Source of the DNA: Roseicyclus sp.
GTDB lineage: Bacteria; Pseudomonadota; Alphaproteobacteria; Rhodobacterales; Rhodobacteraceae
Assembly: GCA_018401965.1 (NCBI GenBank)
Contig: JAGYJU010000002.1
Span: 111,110-175,109 of the forward strand
DNA length: 64,000 nucleotides
Direction: 5' to 3'
Shown in pieces: positions 44,600-54,299 of the stretch. Within the stretch, counting starts at the first letter, position 1. Each line of letters opens with the position of its first letter. A model generated the notes under the pieces. The model saw only the letters and a list, made by a program, of their open reading frames with translations, made no database searches and had not been told where the DNA came from. A program made the position numbers and the translations under genes.

Positions 44600-46264
44600 T
44601 CAGGCGGCGTCTTTGGCCGCGAAAAAGGCTTGGTAGGGCGGCAAGGTCACCTGCCGCCCGCTGTCATCGAGGGTCGCCGTGAAAGGCGTGCCCATGTCTT
44701 GCCGCCAGGCCCCGTCGGGAAGGGCCGCGGGATTGGCCAGGTTGGTCATGTTGAAGGCGCAAAACAGTCGCTGGTCGCCATGGCTGCGCTGAAAGCTGAC
44801 AATGCCATCGGCGGCGCGCAGGTCGGTCAGGTCGCCCTTGGACAAGGGCGCCCATGCCTTTCGAAAGCCGATCATGCGGCGATAAAAGGCAAGCGTGCTG
44901 GCGTCATCGCCCACCTGGTTGCCCACCGCGCGTTGCAGGTGTTCGACGGCCACAGGCAGCCAGGGCTTTTCATCGGAAAAGCCGCCGTTGTGATTGTCGG
45001 AAATCCAGGGCATCGGCGTGCGGCATCCGTCGCGGCCCTTGAACTTGGGCCAGAAGCGGATGCCGTAGGGATCTTGCAGGTCTTCGTAGGACACATAGGC
45101 CTCGGTCAGGCCCAGTTCTTCGCCCTGATACAGGCACACCGACCCGCGCAGCGACAGCAACAGCGCGGCGTAAAGGCGGCGGGCATCTTCGCCAAGGTTC
45201 CAGCGGCTGGCATGGCGCACCACGTCATGGTTGGAAAAGGCCCAACAGGCCCAGCCATCGCCGATCTTGGCCTCGTACTCGGTCAGCACCTCGGCCACGC
45301 GCGCCGCATCGGGCACGGTGCCCGACAGGAACTCGAAGGAATAGCACATGTGCACCTTGTCGCCGCCGGCGGTGTATTGCGCCTGGATTTCCATGCCACG
45401 CTGGGCATCGCCCACCTCGCCCACGGCTGTGGCGGCGGGGTATTCATCAAGCAGCGCGCGGAACCGGCGCAGGAAGTCGAGGTTTTCCGGCTGGTTCTTG
45501 TCGTAGAGATGTTCCTGCCAGTTATAGGGGTTCACCTCGGGCGCGATCGAGGCATTGCGCCGTTCGGGCGCCAATGCGGGGTTGTCGCGCAACTGTTGGT
45601 CGTGAAAGTAGAAATTGATCGTATCAAGGCGGAACCCATCCACGCCCCGATCCAGCCAGAACCGCGCGACCGAGAGCAATTCATCCTGCACATCGGCATT
45701 GTGCAGGTTCAGGTCAGGCTGTTCCTTGAGGAAATTATGCAGGAAATACTGCATCCGGTCGCCCGACCATTCCCAGGCCGACCCGCCGAAGATCGACAGC
45801 CAGTTGTTGGGCGGCGACCCATCCGGCTTGGCATCGGCCCAGACATACCAATCGGATTTGGGATTGTCGCGGCTGGTCTGGCTTTCGTGGAACCACGGAT
45901 GCTGGTTCGAGGTATGGCTGAGCACCAGATCGATCAGCACCTTCAGCCCCAGGTCATGCGCCCGGTCGATCAGCGCGTCGAAATCGCCCAAGCTTCCGAA
46001 CATCGGATCGACATCGCGGTAATCGCTGACATCATAGCCGAAATCGAGCATGGGCGACCGAAAGAAGGGCGAAATCCAGATCGCGTCAACGCCCAGATCC
46101 GCGATATGTCCAAGCCGGTGAATGATGCCGGCCAGATCGCCGACACCGTCATGGTTACTGTCTTGGAAACTGCGCGGGTAGATCTGGTAGATCACCGCGC
46201 CGCGCCACCACTCCTTGTCGGCGGCAAGGATCTGGTCGCGGTCGATATCCTGCAGAAGCGTCAT
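44600..46264 (-). CDS. aglA: Alpha-glucosidase, glycoside hydrolase family 13
   Basis: 554 residues from MTLLQDIDRDQ. Cytoplasmic, no signal peptide. GH13 motifs: IDLVLSHTSNQHPW, the nucleophile Asp in DGFRLDTINFY, acid/base Glu in AVGEVGDAQ and FSNHDVVRH. Hydrolyses imported alpha-glucosides such as sucrose, maltose or trehalose to glucose, which the glucokinase at 52624 can then phosphorylate. Located between the permease and ATPase genes as in Sinorhizobium aglEFGAK. Confidence 0.94.
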   Translation of the reverse strand: MTLLQDIDRDQILAADKEWWRGAVIYQIYPRSFQDSNHDGVGDLAGIIHRLGHIADLGVDAIWISPFFRSPMLDFGYDVSDYRDVDPMFGSLGDFDALIDRAHDLGLKVLIDLVLSHTSNQHPWFHESQTSRDNPKSDWYVWADAKPDGSPPNNWLSIFGGSAWEWSGDRMQYFLHNFLKEQPDLNLHNADVQDELLSVARFWLDRGVDGFRLDTINFYFHDQQLRDNPALAPERRNASIAPEVNPYNWQEHLYDKNQPENLDFLRRFRALLDEYPAATAVGEVGDAQRGMEIQAQYTAGGDKVHMCYSFEFLSGTVPDAARVAEVLTEYEAKIGDGWACWAFSNHDVVRHASRWNLGEDARRLYAALLLSLRGSVCLYQGEELGLTEAYVSYEDLQDPYGIRFWPKFKGRDGCRTPMPWISDNHNGGFSDEKPWLPVAVEHLQRAVGNQVGDDASTLAFYRRMIGFRKAWAPLSKGDLTDLRAADGIVSFQRSHGDQRLFCAFNMTNLANPAALPDGAWRQDMGTPFTATLDDSGRQVTLPPYQAFFAAKDAA

Positions 46265-46278
46265 GCGGGGGGTATTCC

Positions 46279-47502
46279 TTATTTCACCGATCCGGCCAAA
46301 AGGCCCCGGACCAGGTAGCGTTGCATGGTGAAAAACACGATCAAGGGCACGGCAATCATCACAAAGGCGGCGGCGGCCAGAATATGCCATTCCCCGCCCC
46401 GCGACCCCAAAAGACTGGTGACGACAAAGCGGGTCATCACCGTGCTTTCGGTATTGGAGGGCAGGAAGACAGAGGCGACCAAGAGATCGTTCCATGTCCA
46501 CAGAAACTGGAAGATGGCAAAACTGGCCAGCGCCGGAAAGGACAGCGGCAAGACGATCTTGCGAAAGATCTCGAAATCGGTCGCCCCGTCCACCTTGGCA
46601 CATTCGATGATGTCGCGCGGCAGGCCGACCATGTAATTGCGCAAGAGATAGACGGCCAATGGCAGGCCGAACCCGGTATGGGCCAACCAGATCCCCAGAA
46701 AGCTTTTGCCGATGCCGAACCATTCATGGATGATGGTGATGGGCACAAAGGCCAGTTGCAGCGGCACCACCAAAAGGCCCACCACAACCGCAATCAGAAA
46801 GCCACGCCCGGGAAAATCCATCCAGGCCAGCGCATAGGCGGCAAAGGCCGCGATCAGGATCGGAATGATCGTGGCCGGGATCGCCACGGTCAGCGTGTTG
46901 ACGAAGGGCCCAAACAGCGCCTCGTCCGAAAACAGCAATTGGTCCAGCGTCGTGCCACGATCCAGCAGGTCGGCGCGCTCGGTCGCGGTGGTGTCGGTCA
47001 GGACTTCGGTGTAATTGGCCAGCGTCATTTGCGGCGGCGCGACAAGCGACACGGGGATCGACAGATCGGTCAATTCCTCGGGCGAGGTGGCGCGCAGATT
47101 GCCATCGGCGTCAAGGGTGACCGCAACACCCTGGCGGGTTTCCAATGTCTCGCCCGCCGGGGTATCGGCGCCCCGCAAGCGGCTGATGCCAAAGGCATCC
47201 ACGCTTGCCTGGTCGATCACGGATTGCGGCAGGTCGGCGGCCGCTGTGTCAAAGATATTCGTCTCGACCACCCATGTCCCGCCATCGATCTGCGCCTGAC
47301 CGTCCACCGGGATCGACAGGACATAGGGTTGCGGCGCCCCTTGCAGCGCGCGCCACCAGCCCGATTGCGAAATCGCATCCTGGTCGCGGAACGAGGTGAT
47401 CAAAAGCCCCAGGGTCGGAATGATCCAGAGCAGCACCAGAAGTGCCGTGGCGATATGCGTGGCAATCGAAAGGCCCGATTTCTGACCGGCGATATTGTCC
47501 AT
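46279..47502 (-). CDS. aglG: Alpha-glucoside ABC transporter permease AglG
   Basis: 407 residues, MalG-type inner-membrane permease. An N-terminal helix, a long periplasmic insert of about 150 residues, then five helices. The EAA loop that docks the ATPase is ECAKVDGATDFEIFRKIVLP. The C-terminus LVRGLLAGSVK is typical for MalG-like permeases. It starts 15 nt after the aglF stop. Confidence 0.93.
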   Translation of the reverse strand: MDNIAGQKSGLSIATHIATALLVLLWIIPTLGLLITSFRDQDAISQSGWWRALQGAPQPYVLSIPVDGQAQIDGGTWVVETNIFDTAAADLPQSVIDQASVDAFGISRLRGADTPAGETLETRQGVAVTLDADGNLRATSPEELTDLSIPVSLVAPPQMTLANYTEVLTDTTATERADLLDRGTTLDQLLFSDEALFGPFVNTLTVAIPATIIPILIAAFAAYALAWMDFPGRGFLIAVVVGLLVVPLQLAFVPITIIHEWFGIGKSFLGIWLAHTGFGLPLAVYLLRNYMVGLPRDIIECAKVDGATDFEIFRKIVLPLSFPALASFAIFQFLWTWNDLLVASVFLPSNTESTVMTRFVVTSLLGSRGGEWHILAAAAFVMIAVPLIVFFTMQRYLVRGLLAGSVK

Positions 47503-47517
47503 GGTGCCCCCCTCGCC

Positions 47518-48510
47518 CTAGCGCAGTTCCGCGCGCGACTGGCGGATGTTCCAGATCATCACCGGCAGCACCAGGACCATGATCACGATGGAAATGGCCG
47601 TGGCAAACCCGTAATTGCCGCTGTCGAAGCTCTGCATCATCTGCGTCGGCAGGATTTCGACATTGCGGTACTGGCTGCCCATCGCCGCCACGATGTCATA
47701 GACCTTGAGCACGAGGATCGTGATCGTCGTCCAGACCACCAGGATGGTCGGCATGATCTGCGGCACCTTGATCTTGAAGAAGATCTGGAACGGATTGGCC
47801 CCGTCGACGATCGCGGCCTCGATCGTGTCTTCGGGCACACCGCGCAGCGCGGCCGACAGGATCACCATGGCAAAGCCGGTCTGGATCCAGATCAACACCA
47901 CCATCAGCCAAAGACTGTCGATCACGTCGCCATCGATGAAGGTGCGCCCCCCCTCGGCCCCGAAGGTCACGCGAATGGCGTTCAGGATGCCGATTTCCGG
48001 ATCGGGGTGATACACGAAGGACCAGATCAGCGAGGCGCCGACGAAACTGATCGCCATCGGCATGAACACCAGGGATTTGGCGATATTGCCCCAGGACAGG
48101 CGATCGGTCAGCTGTGCCGCCAAAAGCCCGATGAAGGTGGACGCGGCCGGCACGACCAGCACCCACAGGAAATTGTTGAACAGCGCGATGCGGAATTCCG
48201 GGTCGGAAAACACGGCCGCGTAATTCGCGAACCGGCCCCGTTCGGCCAGGTTGTCCGAGGCGAAAGAAGTCACCGACAGGTAGGCGGAATAGAACACCGG
48301 CACGACCAGATACAGCGACAGCGCAAAGATGGCGGGAAACACGAACAACCAGGGTCGGATCGCGGTGGCGCGGCGCACGTTGCGGCCGATGTTCTCGCCC
48401 TTGGCGGGGAAGAACACCCGATCCAGCAAGATGTTCGACAGCCAGAAATACGCAAGCATCCCCCCCACGCCGATCAGGATGGTGATCGCTCCGGTGACAA
48501 TGACGGGCAT
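47518..48510 (-). CDS. aglF: Alpha-glucoside ABC transporter permease AglF
   Basis: 330 residues from MPVIVTGAITILIG with a GAGGGA ribosome binding site; an in-frame start 129 nt upstream reads Arg/Pro-rich sequence and is rejected. MalF-like inner-membrane permease with about eight helices and the EAA loop EAAIVDGANPFQIFFKIKVP. Partner of AglG. Confidence 0.93.
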   Translation of the reverse strand: MPVIVTGAITILIGVGGMLAYFWLSNILLDRVFFPAKGENIGRNVRRATAIRPWLFVFPAIFALSLYLVVPVFYSAYLSVTSFASDNLAERGRFANYAAVFSDPEFRIALFNNFLWVLVVPAASTFIGLLAAQLTDRLSWGNIAKSLVFMPMAISFVGASLIWSFVYHPDPEIGILNAIRVTFGAEGGRTFIDGDVIDSLWLMVVLIWIQTGFAMVILSAALRGVPEDTIEAAIVDGANPFQIFFKIKVPQIMPTILVVWTTITILVLKVYDIVAAMGSQYRNVEILPTQMMQSFDSGNYGFATAISIVIMVLVLPVMIWNIRQSRAELR

Positions 48511-48648
48511 CGGTGGTCCCTCTTGGTCTGCGTGACGGGATCGGCGGCAGTGGCGCGCCCTCAAGGGTGCGCATATCTGGGCGCATATCTGGGCGCCTGG
48601 GCGAAACGGGCGCCGGGGTGCGGCGCCCGTTCTTGTCAAGGATCGTGC

Positions 48649-49991
48649 TTACTTGATCGCGTCCCAGGCATCCTGGATGCGCTGCGCTTCGCCGGCGGCA
48701 TCGCCCGTGCGCAGGTATTCCACCATGCCCGTCCAGAAGGCACCGGCGCCGATCTCGGCCGGCATCAGGTCGGAGGCATCAAACCGGAAGGACGTGGCCC
48801 CAAGCAGGATTTCCCCCATGCCGCGCAGCGTGTCATCGCCGTAAAGGGCGGTATCCACGCCGCTGTGCGGTGTCAGAAAGCCCGATTGCGCCATCCAGAT
48901 TTCATGCGCGATGGGGGTCTTGAGAAACTCGATCATCACCCGCGCCGCTTCGCTGTCCTCGGTGATGGCCCAGACGGTGCCTGCACCCAGAACCGGGCTG
49001 CCCAAGTCTTCTGCCTCGAAGGGCGGGAAGTAGAAGAAGTCGAAATCCGCGCCTTCGGGGAAGAAGGTGGGGATGAACGAGGCCTGGCGATGCATCAGGC
49101 AGGTCGGCGGCACCGAGAAAACGCCGTCGGGGCTGTCGCGGAAATCGGTCGACACCACCTCGGACGGGGTCATGCCGGTATAATCCTCGTTGCGCGCGAA
49201 AGACCCGAAAACCTCCATCGCGCCGGTGATGCGCTCATCGGTGAAGGGAATGTCGTTGGCGACCCATTGATCATAGACATCAAGGGGTTGGGTGCGCAGC
49301 ATGATGTCTTCGACCCAGTCGGTCGCGGGCCAGCCGGTGGCCGCCTCGGACCCCACGCCAATGCACCAGGGCGCGATGCCATCGGCCACGGCCTGATCGC
49401 TGAGCGCGATCAACTCTTCCATCGTGGTGGGGATGTCATAGCCCAGCTCGTCGAAGACGGCGGGCGAATACCAGACCAATGATTTCACATCGACCTTGTA
49501 GAAGAACCCGTTGAGCGCCGCACCACCCGCCTGCGCGTTCTGGCCCGTGGCCAGCGCAACCCAGGACGGACCAGCGGCATAGTTTTCCTCGATCCAGGCG
49601 GCATCTGCTGCAGACAGGGGGCCACCACGCCGTCGCGCGCCAGGTCGGCCAACAGGCCCGGCTGCGGGATCACGGCGATATTGGGCAGGCCGCCGGTCTG
49701 GGCCGAGCGACGGATTTCGGCCTCGAAACTGTCGGACCCGGCATATTCGACGGTCGCGCCGGTCGCCGCCTCGAAATAGGCGAAGACGGAATTGACCAGG
49801 TCGCGGTCGCCCGACAGCCAGGGGCCGGACACGCTGACGGTCTGACCGGTCAGATCATGGGCTGCGGCGAAATCGGTATAGCTTTGCCAATTGAAGCCAC
49901 CCTCGCCGGGGGTAAAGACAAGATCCTGCGCCTGCGCCCCATAGGCGCCAAGCGCAAGCGCGGCAGCGCTGGCGTAAAGAATGCGTTTCAT
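48649..49991 (-). CDS. aglE: Alpha-glucoside-binding protein, broken by a one-base deletion
   Basis: As one gene: 447 residues starting MKRILYASAAALALG with a signal peptide cleaved near AQAQ and a GGGAGGACC ribosome binding site. Periplasmic solute-binding protein of the AglEFGK importer. The first frame runs through LPNIAVIPQPGLLADLARDG and then turns Arg-rich after GVVAP at the G5 run 49617-49621 (plus strand). Adding one base gives LSAADAAWIEENYAAG, joining to the second frame, which holds SLVWYSPAVFDELGYDIPTT and the C-terminus to 48649. Probably a sequencing error. Confidence 0.9.
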
Positions 49992-50035
49992 GTGGTCCTC
50001 CCAGGATGTGCCGGATGCACCGGCCCGTTCTTTGC

Positions 50036-50068
50036 CCAAGCGCTTGGCCACGGACTCAAAGCGCTTTG
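50036..50068. promoter_or_regulatory. Tandem LacI-type operators upstream of aglE
   Basis: Two perfect 12-bp palindromes, CCAAGCGCTTGG at 50036-50047 and CAAAGCGCTTTG at 50057-50068. Their centres are 21 bp apart, about two helical turns, which would place two repressor dimers on the same face of the DNA. They lie 45-77 nt before the aglE start. Confidence 0.75.
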
Positions 50069-50220
50069 GGTTGCTGTCACAGTTTCGAATGCAAGCGAGT
50101 CTGTCAATCCGCGAAACGAAAGCCCTGAAAATAAATGGCTTATCTCGCAGGTGCAGAAAAATTAGGCTGCCGCGAATCTTTGACATTGCCGGGGAACCGG
50201 CGCTAGCCTGAGGCGAAATT

Positions 50221-50232
50221 CAAACCGCTTTG
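50221..50232. promoter_or_regulatory. Probable autoregulatory operator of aglR
   Basis: CAAACCGCTTTG, one mismatch from the perfect aglE site CAAAGCGCTTTG. It ends 14 nt before the aglR start, fitting negative autoregulation. Confidence 0.5.
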
Positions 50233-50246
50233 ATCGATCTTTACCC

Positions 50247-51272
50247 ATGAATCTCAAAGAGCTGGCGGCGACGCTGAACCTGAGCCAGACCACCGTCAGC
50301 CGGGCGTTGAACGGGTATCCCGAGGTGCGCGAAGAAACCCGCGTGCGGGTGCTGGCCGCCGCCAAGGCCGCCCATTACGCCCCCAACAGCCGGGCCCGCC
50401 GCCTTGCCACGGGGCGTGCCATGACCATCGGCCATGTCATTCCGCTGACCGGGCGGGCGGAAATGGTCAACCCGATCTTTGCCGATTTCCTGATCGGCGC
50501 GGGCGAGGTTTACGCCGCCGAAGGCTATGACCTGTTGCTGTCGATGGTGACCGATGGCGACACCGACAAGGCGTTTCGGCAACTGGCCGCCAACGGGTCG
50601 GTCGACGGGGTGATGGTGCAGGCCCCGCAAGACAATGACCCGCGCATCGCGCTGCTCAAGGAACTGGACCTGCCGTTCCTCGTGCATGGGCGCACCGGCG
50701 ACGCCAAGGGCTACAGCTGGCTGGATATCGCCAATATCCGCGCCTTTCGCCGCGCCACCGATTTCCTGCTCGACCTCGGCCACACCCGGATCGCCCTGAT
50801 CAACGGGCAGGCGAATTTCGATTTCGCGCAGCGCCGCCTGCGCGGCTTTACCGACGCGCTGACCGCGCGCGGCCTGTCGCCCTTGCCGCATCTGATGGCG
50901 CATGACGCGATGACCGAAAGCTTTGGCTACCTGTCCGCCGCCGAGATGCTGGACGGGCCCGACCCACCTACCGCCTTCCTGGCATCCTCGGTGATCATCG
51001 CCATCGGCATCCGCCGCGCGGTGGCCGACCGGGGCTTGCGGCTGGGGCGCGATATCTCGGTCATCTGCCATGACGACGAATTGAGCTATCTGAACAATGA
51101 TGTCGGCGGCCCGGCCTTTACCGCCACGCGGTCCTCGATCCGGGCGGCGGGGCGGCGCTGTGCGGAACTGCTGATCGACCTGATCCGCGACCCCGACCAG
51201 CCGCCGAAACAGGAATTATGGGATGTCGACCTGACCGTCGGCCAATCCACCGGCCCCTGCCCCGCCCGCTGA
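50247..51272 (+). CDS. aglR: LacI-family transcriptional regulator of glucoside uptake
   Basis: 341 residues. The N-terminal helix-turn-helix is LKELAATLNLSQTTVSRALN with the hinge HYAPNSRARRLATGRAM, followed by a periplasmic-binding-protein-like sensor domain (GHVIPLTGRAEMVNPIFADF, LGHTRIALINGQ, FLASSVIIAIGI). Divergent from aglEFGAK and upstream of the GH1 glucosidase and glucokinase genes, so it most likely represses both units until a glucoside binds. CG-centred palindromes in the divergent gap are its probable sites. Confidence 0.9.
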   Translation: MNLKELAATLNLSQTTVSRALNGYPEVREETRVRVLAAAKAAHYAPNSRARRLATGRAMTIGHVIPLTGRAEMVNPIFADFLIGAGEVYAAEGYDLLLSMVTDGDTDKAFRQLAANGSVDGVMVQAPQDNDPRIALLKELDLPFLVHGRTGDAKGYSWLDIANIRAFRRATDFLLDLGHTRIALINGQANFDFAQRRLRGFTDALTARGLSPLPHLMAHDAMTESFGYLSAAEMLDGPDPPTAFLASSVIIAIGIRRAVADRGLRLGRDISVICHDDELSYLNNDVGGPAFTATRSSIRAAGRRCAELLIDLIRDPDQPPKQELWDVDLTVGQSTGPCPAR

Positions 51273-51284
51273 GAAAGGACCGTG

Positions 51285-52598
51285 ATGCAGTTTCACCGCC
51301 GCGATTTCCCCCAAGGCTTCCAATTCGGCGTCGCCACCTCCTCCTACCAGATCGAGGGGCATGCGTTCGGGGGGGCGGGCCAGACCCATTGGGACAGTTT
51401 CGCCGCAACGCCCGGCAACGTGGTGCGCGGCGAAGATGGCGCACGGGCCTGCGACCACTACCACCGCTGGGCCGAAGACCTGGACCTGGTCGCGGGGCTT
51501 GGCGCGGATGTCTACCGCTTCTCGACATCCTGGGCCCGGGTTCTGCCCGAAGGCACCGGCCAGCCCAACCCCGAGGGCCTGGATTTCTACGACCGGCTTG
51601 TCGACGGGATGCTGGCGCGCGGCATCAAGCCCGCCGCCACGCTGTACCATTGGGAACTGCCGCAAGCGCTGGCCGACAAGGGCGGGTGGCGCAACGCCGA
51701 CATGCCCGACTGGTTTGCCGAGATGACAGAGGTGGTGATGGCCCGCATCGGCGACCGCGTCTGGTCGGCCGCGCCGATCAACGAGCCCTGGTGCGTCGGT
51801 TGGTTGTCGCATTTCGACGGGGCCCATGCGCCGGGGATGCGCGACATCCGCGCCACCGCGCGCGCCATGCATCACGTGCTGGTCAGCCATGGCCGCAGCA
51901 TCGAGGTGATGCGCGGGCTTGGCATGTCCAATCTCGGTGCCGTGTGCAATTTCGAATGGGCCGAACCCGCCAGCGACACGCCCGAGGATATCGCCGCAGC
52001 CACGCGCTATGACGCGATCTACAATCGGTTTTTCCTCGGCGGCCTGTTTCGGGGCGACTACCCCGCCGAGGTGCTCGAGGGATTGGCCCCGCATCTGCCG
52101 CAAGGCTGGCAGGATGATTTCGCCACCATCCGCGCGCCGATCGACTGGCTGGGGGTGAATTACTACACCCGCAAGCTGATCCGCCATGCCGAGGGTGCCT
52201 GGCCGAATTACGCCGAGGCCCCGACCCGCCTGCCCCTGACCCAGATGGGATGGGAAATCTACCCCGAGGGCTTGCGCGACATCCTGATCCGCAACGCGCG
52301 CGACTATTCCGGCGATCTGCCGATCTACGTGACCGAAAACGGCATGGCCAATCCCGATCGCGCGGATCGCCCCGATGCCGAGCGGATCGCCTATCTGGCG
52401 ACGCATCTGGACGCGGTGACAGCCGCCATCGCGGCAGGTGCGCCGGTCGCGGGGTACTTTGTCTGGTCGCTGATGGACAATTACGAATGGTCGCTTGGCT
52501 ATGAAAAACGCTTCGGGTTGGTCCATGTCGACTTCGACAGCTTGGCAAGGACCCCGAAAGCATCCTATCACGCGCTCGCGCGTTGGTGGCGCGACTAG
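51285..52598 (+). CDS. Beta-glucosidase, glycoside hydrolase family 1
   Basis: 437 residues. GH1 barrel: QFGVATSSYQIEGHAFGGAG near the N-terminus, DVYRFSTSWARVLPEG, the acid/base Glu in APINEPW and the nucleophile Glu in IYVTENGMA. No signal peptide, so cytoplasmic. Splits beta-glucosides to glucose. The ATG follows AAAGGACCGTG; a GTG start 3 nt upstream is possible. Lies 12 nt after aglR and 25 nt before glk. Confidence 0.94.
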   Translation: MQFHRRDFPQGFQFGVATSSYQIEGHAFGGAGQTHWDSFAATPGNVVRGEDGARACDHYHRWAEDLDLVAGLGADVYRFSTSWARVLPEGTGQPNPEGLDFYDRLVDGMLARGIKPAATLYHWELPQALADKGGWRNADMPDWFAEMTEVVMARIGDRVWSAAPINEPWCVGWLSHFDGAHAPGMRDIRATARAMHHVLVSHGRSIEVMRGLGMSNLGAVCNFEWAEPASDTPEDIAAATRYDAIYNRFFLGGLFRGDYPAEVLEGLAPHLPQGWQDDFATIRAPIDWLGVNYYTRKLIRHAEGAWPNYAEAPTRLPLTQMGWEIYPEGLRDILIRNARDYSGDLPIYVTENGMANPDRADRPDAERIAYLATHLDAVTAAIAAGAPVAGYFVWSLMDNYEWSLGYEKRFGLVHVDFDSLARTPKASYHALARWWRD

Positions 52599-52623
52599 CG
52601 GCACGGCAACCGGGATAGGCAGA

Positions 52624-53583
52624 ATGGGCGATCTGACAGGCGAAACGGGGCTTGGCCTTGTCGCCGACATCGGCGGAACGAATACCCGCGTGGCCCTTGC
52701 GCGCGGCCCGGTCGTGGACCGCGCCACCGTCACGCGCTACGCCAATGCCGATCACGCCGATCTGTCGGTGGTGTTGGACCGCTACCTTGCCGATACGGGC
52801 GTCGACGCGGGCCAGATCAGCGGCGTCTGCGTGGCCGCGGCCGGCCCCGTGCATGACGGCGTTGCGACCCTGACCAACCTGGATTGGCGGATCGACCGCG
52901 ATACGCTGGGCCGCACGCTCACCGCCGGATCGGTTGCCGTGCTCAATGACCTCCAGGCGCAGGGCCATGCCATCGGCCAGATCGATGCCGCAGACCTGCA
53001 ACAGGTCGTGGCCCAGCCCGAGGTGTCGCCGCTTGCCGCGAAACTTGTGATCGGCCTTGGCACCGGCTTCAATGCCTGCCCGGTCTTCGACACCGCCGCA
53101 GGCCGTTTCGTGCCCCCGTCAGAGGCGGGGCATGTCAGCCTGCCGTCGTGCGGCGGGGCGATGGATGACCTGATCGCCGCGATGATGCGTGATTTCGGCT
53201 TTGCCTCGGTCGAGGAAGTGATGTCGGGGCGCGGCATCACCTACCTGCACAAGGTGTTGCATGGCCAAAAGCTCGACCCGGCCAGCATCATGGCGCGGCT
53301 CGAGGCGGGTGACACGCAGGCGCAGGCGACGGGCCGCGCCTTTGTGCGGATCATGGGCACGGTCGTGGGCGACCTGGCGCTGAACCACCTGCCCTTTGGC
53401 GGCATCTACCTGGTGGGCGGAGTGACACGCGCATTTGCGCCCTGGCTTGGGCCCCTGGGCATGGCCGAGGCGATGCGCGACAAGGGCCGGTTTTCCGATT
53501 TCATGGGGCAGTTCGGGGTCTTCGTGGTCACGGATGATTACGCGGCGCTGACAGGCTGCGCCACGCATCTGGCACGGCTCTGA
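52624..53583 (+). CDS. glk: Glucokinase
   Basis: 319 residues from MGDLTGETG. Phosphorylates glucose with ATP. ATP-binding motif LVADIGGTNTRVAL at about 14-27, then CVAAAGPVHDG, LNDLQAQGHAIG, the substrate loop PSEAGHVSLPS and the C-terminal GGIYLVGGVTRAFAP. It belongs to the Glk rather than the ROK family. Last gene of the aglR-bgl-glk unit; it feeds glucose into zwf. Confidence 0.93.
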   Translation: MGDLTGETGLGLVADIGGTNTRVALARGPVVDRATVTRYANADHADLSVVLDRYLADTGVDAGQISGVCVAAAGPVHDGVATLTNLDWRIDRDTLGRTLTAGSVAVLNDLQAQGHAIGQIDAADLQQVVAQPEVSPLAAKLVIGLGTGFNACPVFDTAAGRFVPPSEAGHVSLPSCGGAMDDLIAAMMRDFGFASVEEVMSGRGITYLHKVLHGQKLDPASIMARLEAGDTQAQATGRAFVRIMGTVVGDLALNHLPFGGIYLVGGVTRAFAPWLGPLGMAEAMRDKGRFSDFMGQFGVFVVTDDYAALTGCATHLARL

Positions 53584-53621
53584 ACAGCGCCGGACAACCG
53601 GGGCTTTGGCACGTGTCGCTG

Positions 53622-53693
53622 TGGGGGGCTCTGCCCCCCAGAGCGCGTTCCGCGCCCCCCCGGGATATTTGTGAAACAGAGAAGGGGGGCGCG
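53622..53693. terminator. Nested GC-rich hairpins between convergent glk and putR
   Basis: An 8-bp stem TGGGGGGC/GCCCCCCA with a 3-nt loop (53622-53640), a small GCGCG/CGCGC hairpin (53643-53655) and a 10-bp stem CGCGCCCCCC/GGGGGGCGCG (53651-53660 with 53684-53693) around a 23-nt AT-richer loop. The latter two share bases and are alternatives. No long T-run follows, so the terminator role is inferred from the convergent position. Confidence 0.5.
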
Positions 53694-53710
53694 TTAACCT
53701 TGATGCGAGG

Positions 53711-54184
53711 TTAAAATGCCACGTCCTTGACCGCCTGCATCGACACATGTGTCGAGGTCGAGGCGACATGCGGCAGGTTCGACACGACCTCGGCCAGGAT
53801 GTCGCGATAGGCGCGCATGTCGCGGCAGCGGATCTTCATCAGGTAGTCGAATTGCCCCGCGATCAGGTGGCATTGTTCGATTTCGGCCACGTCGCGCACG
53901 GCGGCGTTGAAGGCCGAAAGCGCCGGCTCGCGGGTATCGGTCAGGCGCACCTCGACAAAGGCCACATGTTCGCGGTCGAGCTTCACTGGATCGAGCAGCG
54001 CACGGTAGCCCAGCACATAGCCCGCCGCCTCGAGCCGGCGCAGCCGCGCCTGGGTCGGGCTTTTGGAAAGGCCGATGCGCCGGGCCAGTTCGGTGACCGG
54101 CAGGCGCCCGTTTTTCGAAATCTCGGCCAGAAGCTTGCGGTCAAAGGCGTCCAGTGAACTGTCGTTTCGGTCGTTTTCCATCAT
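53711..54184 (-). CDS. putR: Lrp/AsnC-family regulator of proline utilisation
   Basis: 157 residues from MMENDRND. N-terminal helix-turn-helix (LLAEISKNGRLPVTELARRI, GLSKSPTQARLRRLEAAG) and C-terminal RAM effector domain (AFVEVRLTDTREPALSAF, GQFDYLMKIRCRDMRAYRD). Divergent from putA with 115 bp between starts, the usual PutR arrangement in alphaproteobacteria, where it activates putA with proline. Confidence 0.92.
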   Translation of the reverse strand: MMENDRNDSSLDAFDRKLLAEISKNGRLPVTELARRIGLSKSPTQARLRRLEAAGYVLGYRALLDPVKLDREHVAFVEVRLTDTREPALSAFNAAVRDVAEIEQCHLIAGQFDYLMKIRCRDMRAYRDILAEVVSNLPHVASTSTHVSMQAVKDVAF

Positions 54185-54299
54185 CTTGCCTTTGAATGCC
54201 CCATAGATCGGACGATAGGACTGTGAATTTCGAAGATCAAGGAAAACTGCCCTCTGCGGGTCTGCTATGATCGCAGCGGAGATGACAAAGGACCGCGCC

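Noticed and set aside
43397..46318. Open frame of 973 codons on the plus strand opposite aglK and aglA
   Set aside because: Same reasoning: the sense-strand ABC ATPase and GH13 motifs are unambiguous and the antisense product has shadow-type composition.
46321..49482. Open frame of 1053 codons on the plus strand opposite aglG-aglF-aglE
   Set aside because: Its product is His/Arg/Gln/Gly rich with no recognisable domain and mirrors the codon bias of the minus-strand agl genes, which have clear motifs. GC-rich DNA gives long antisense frames.
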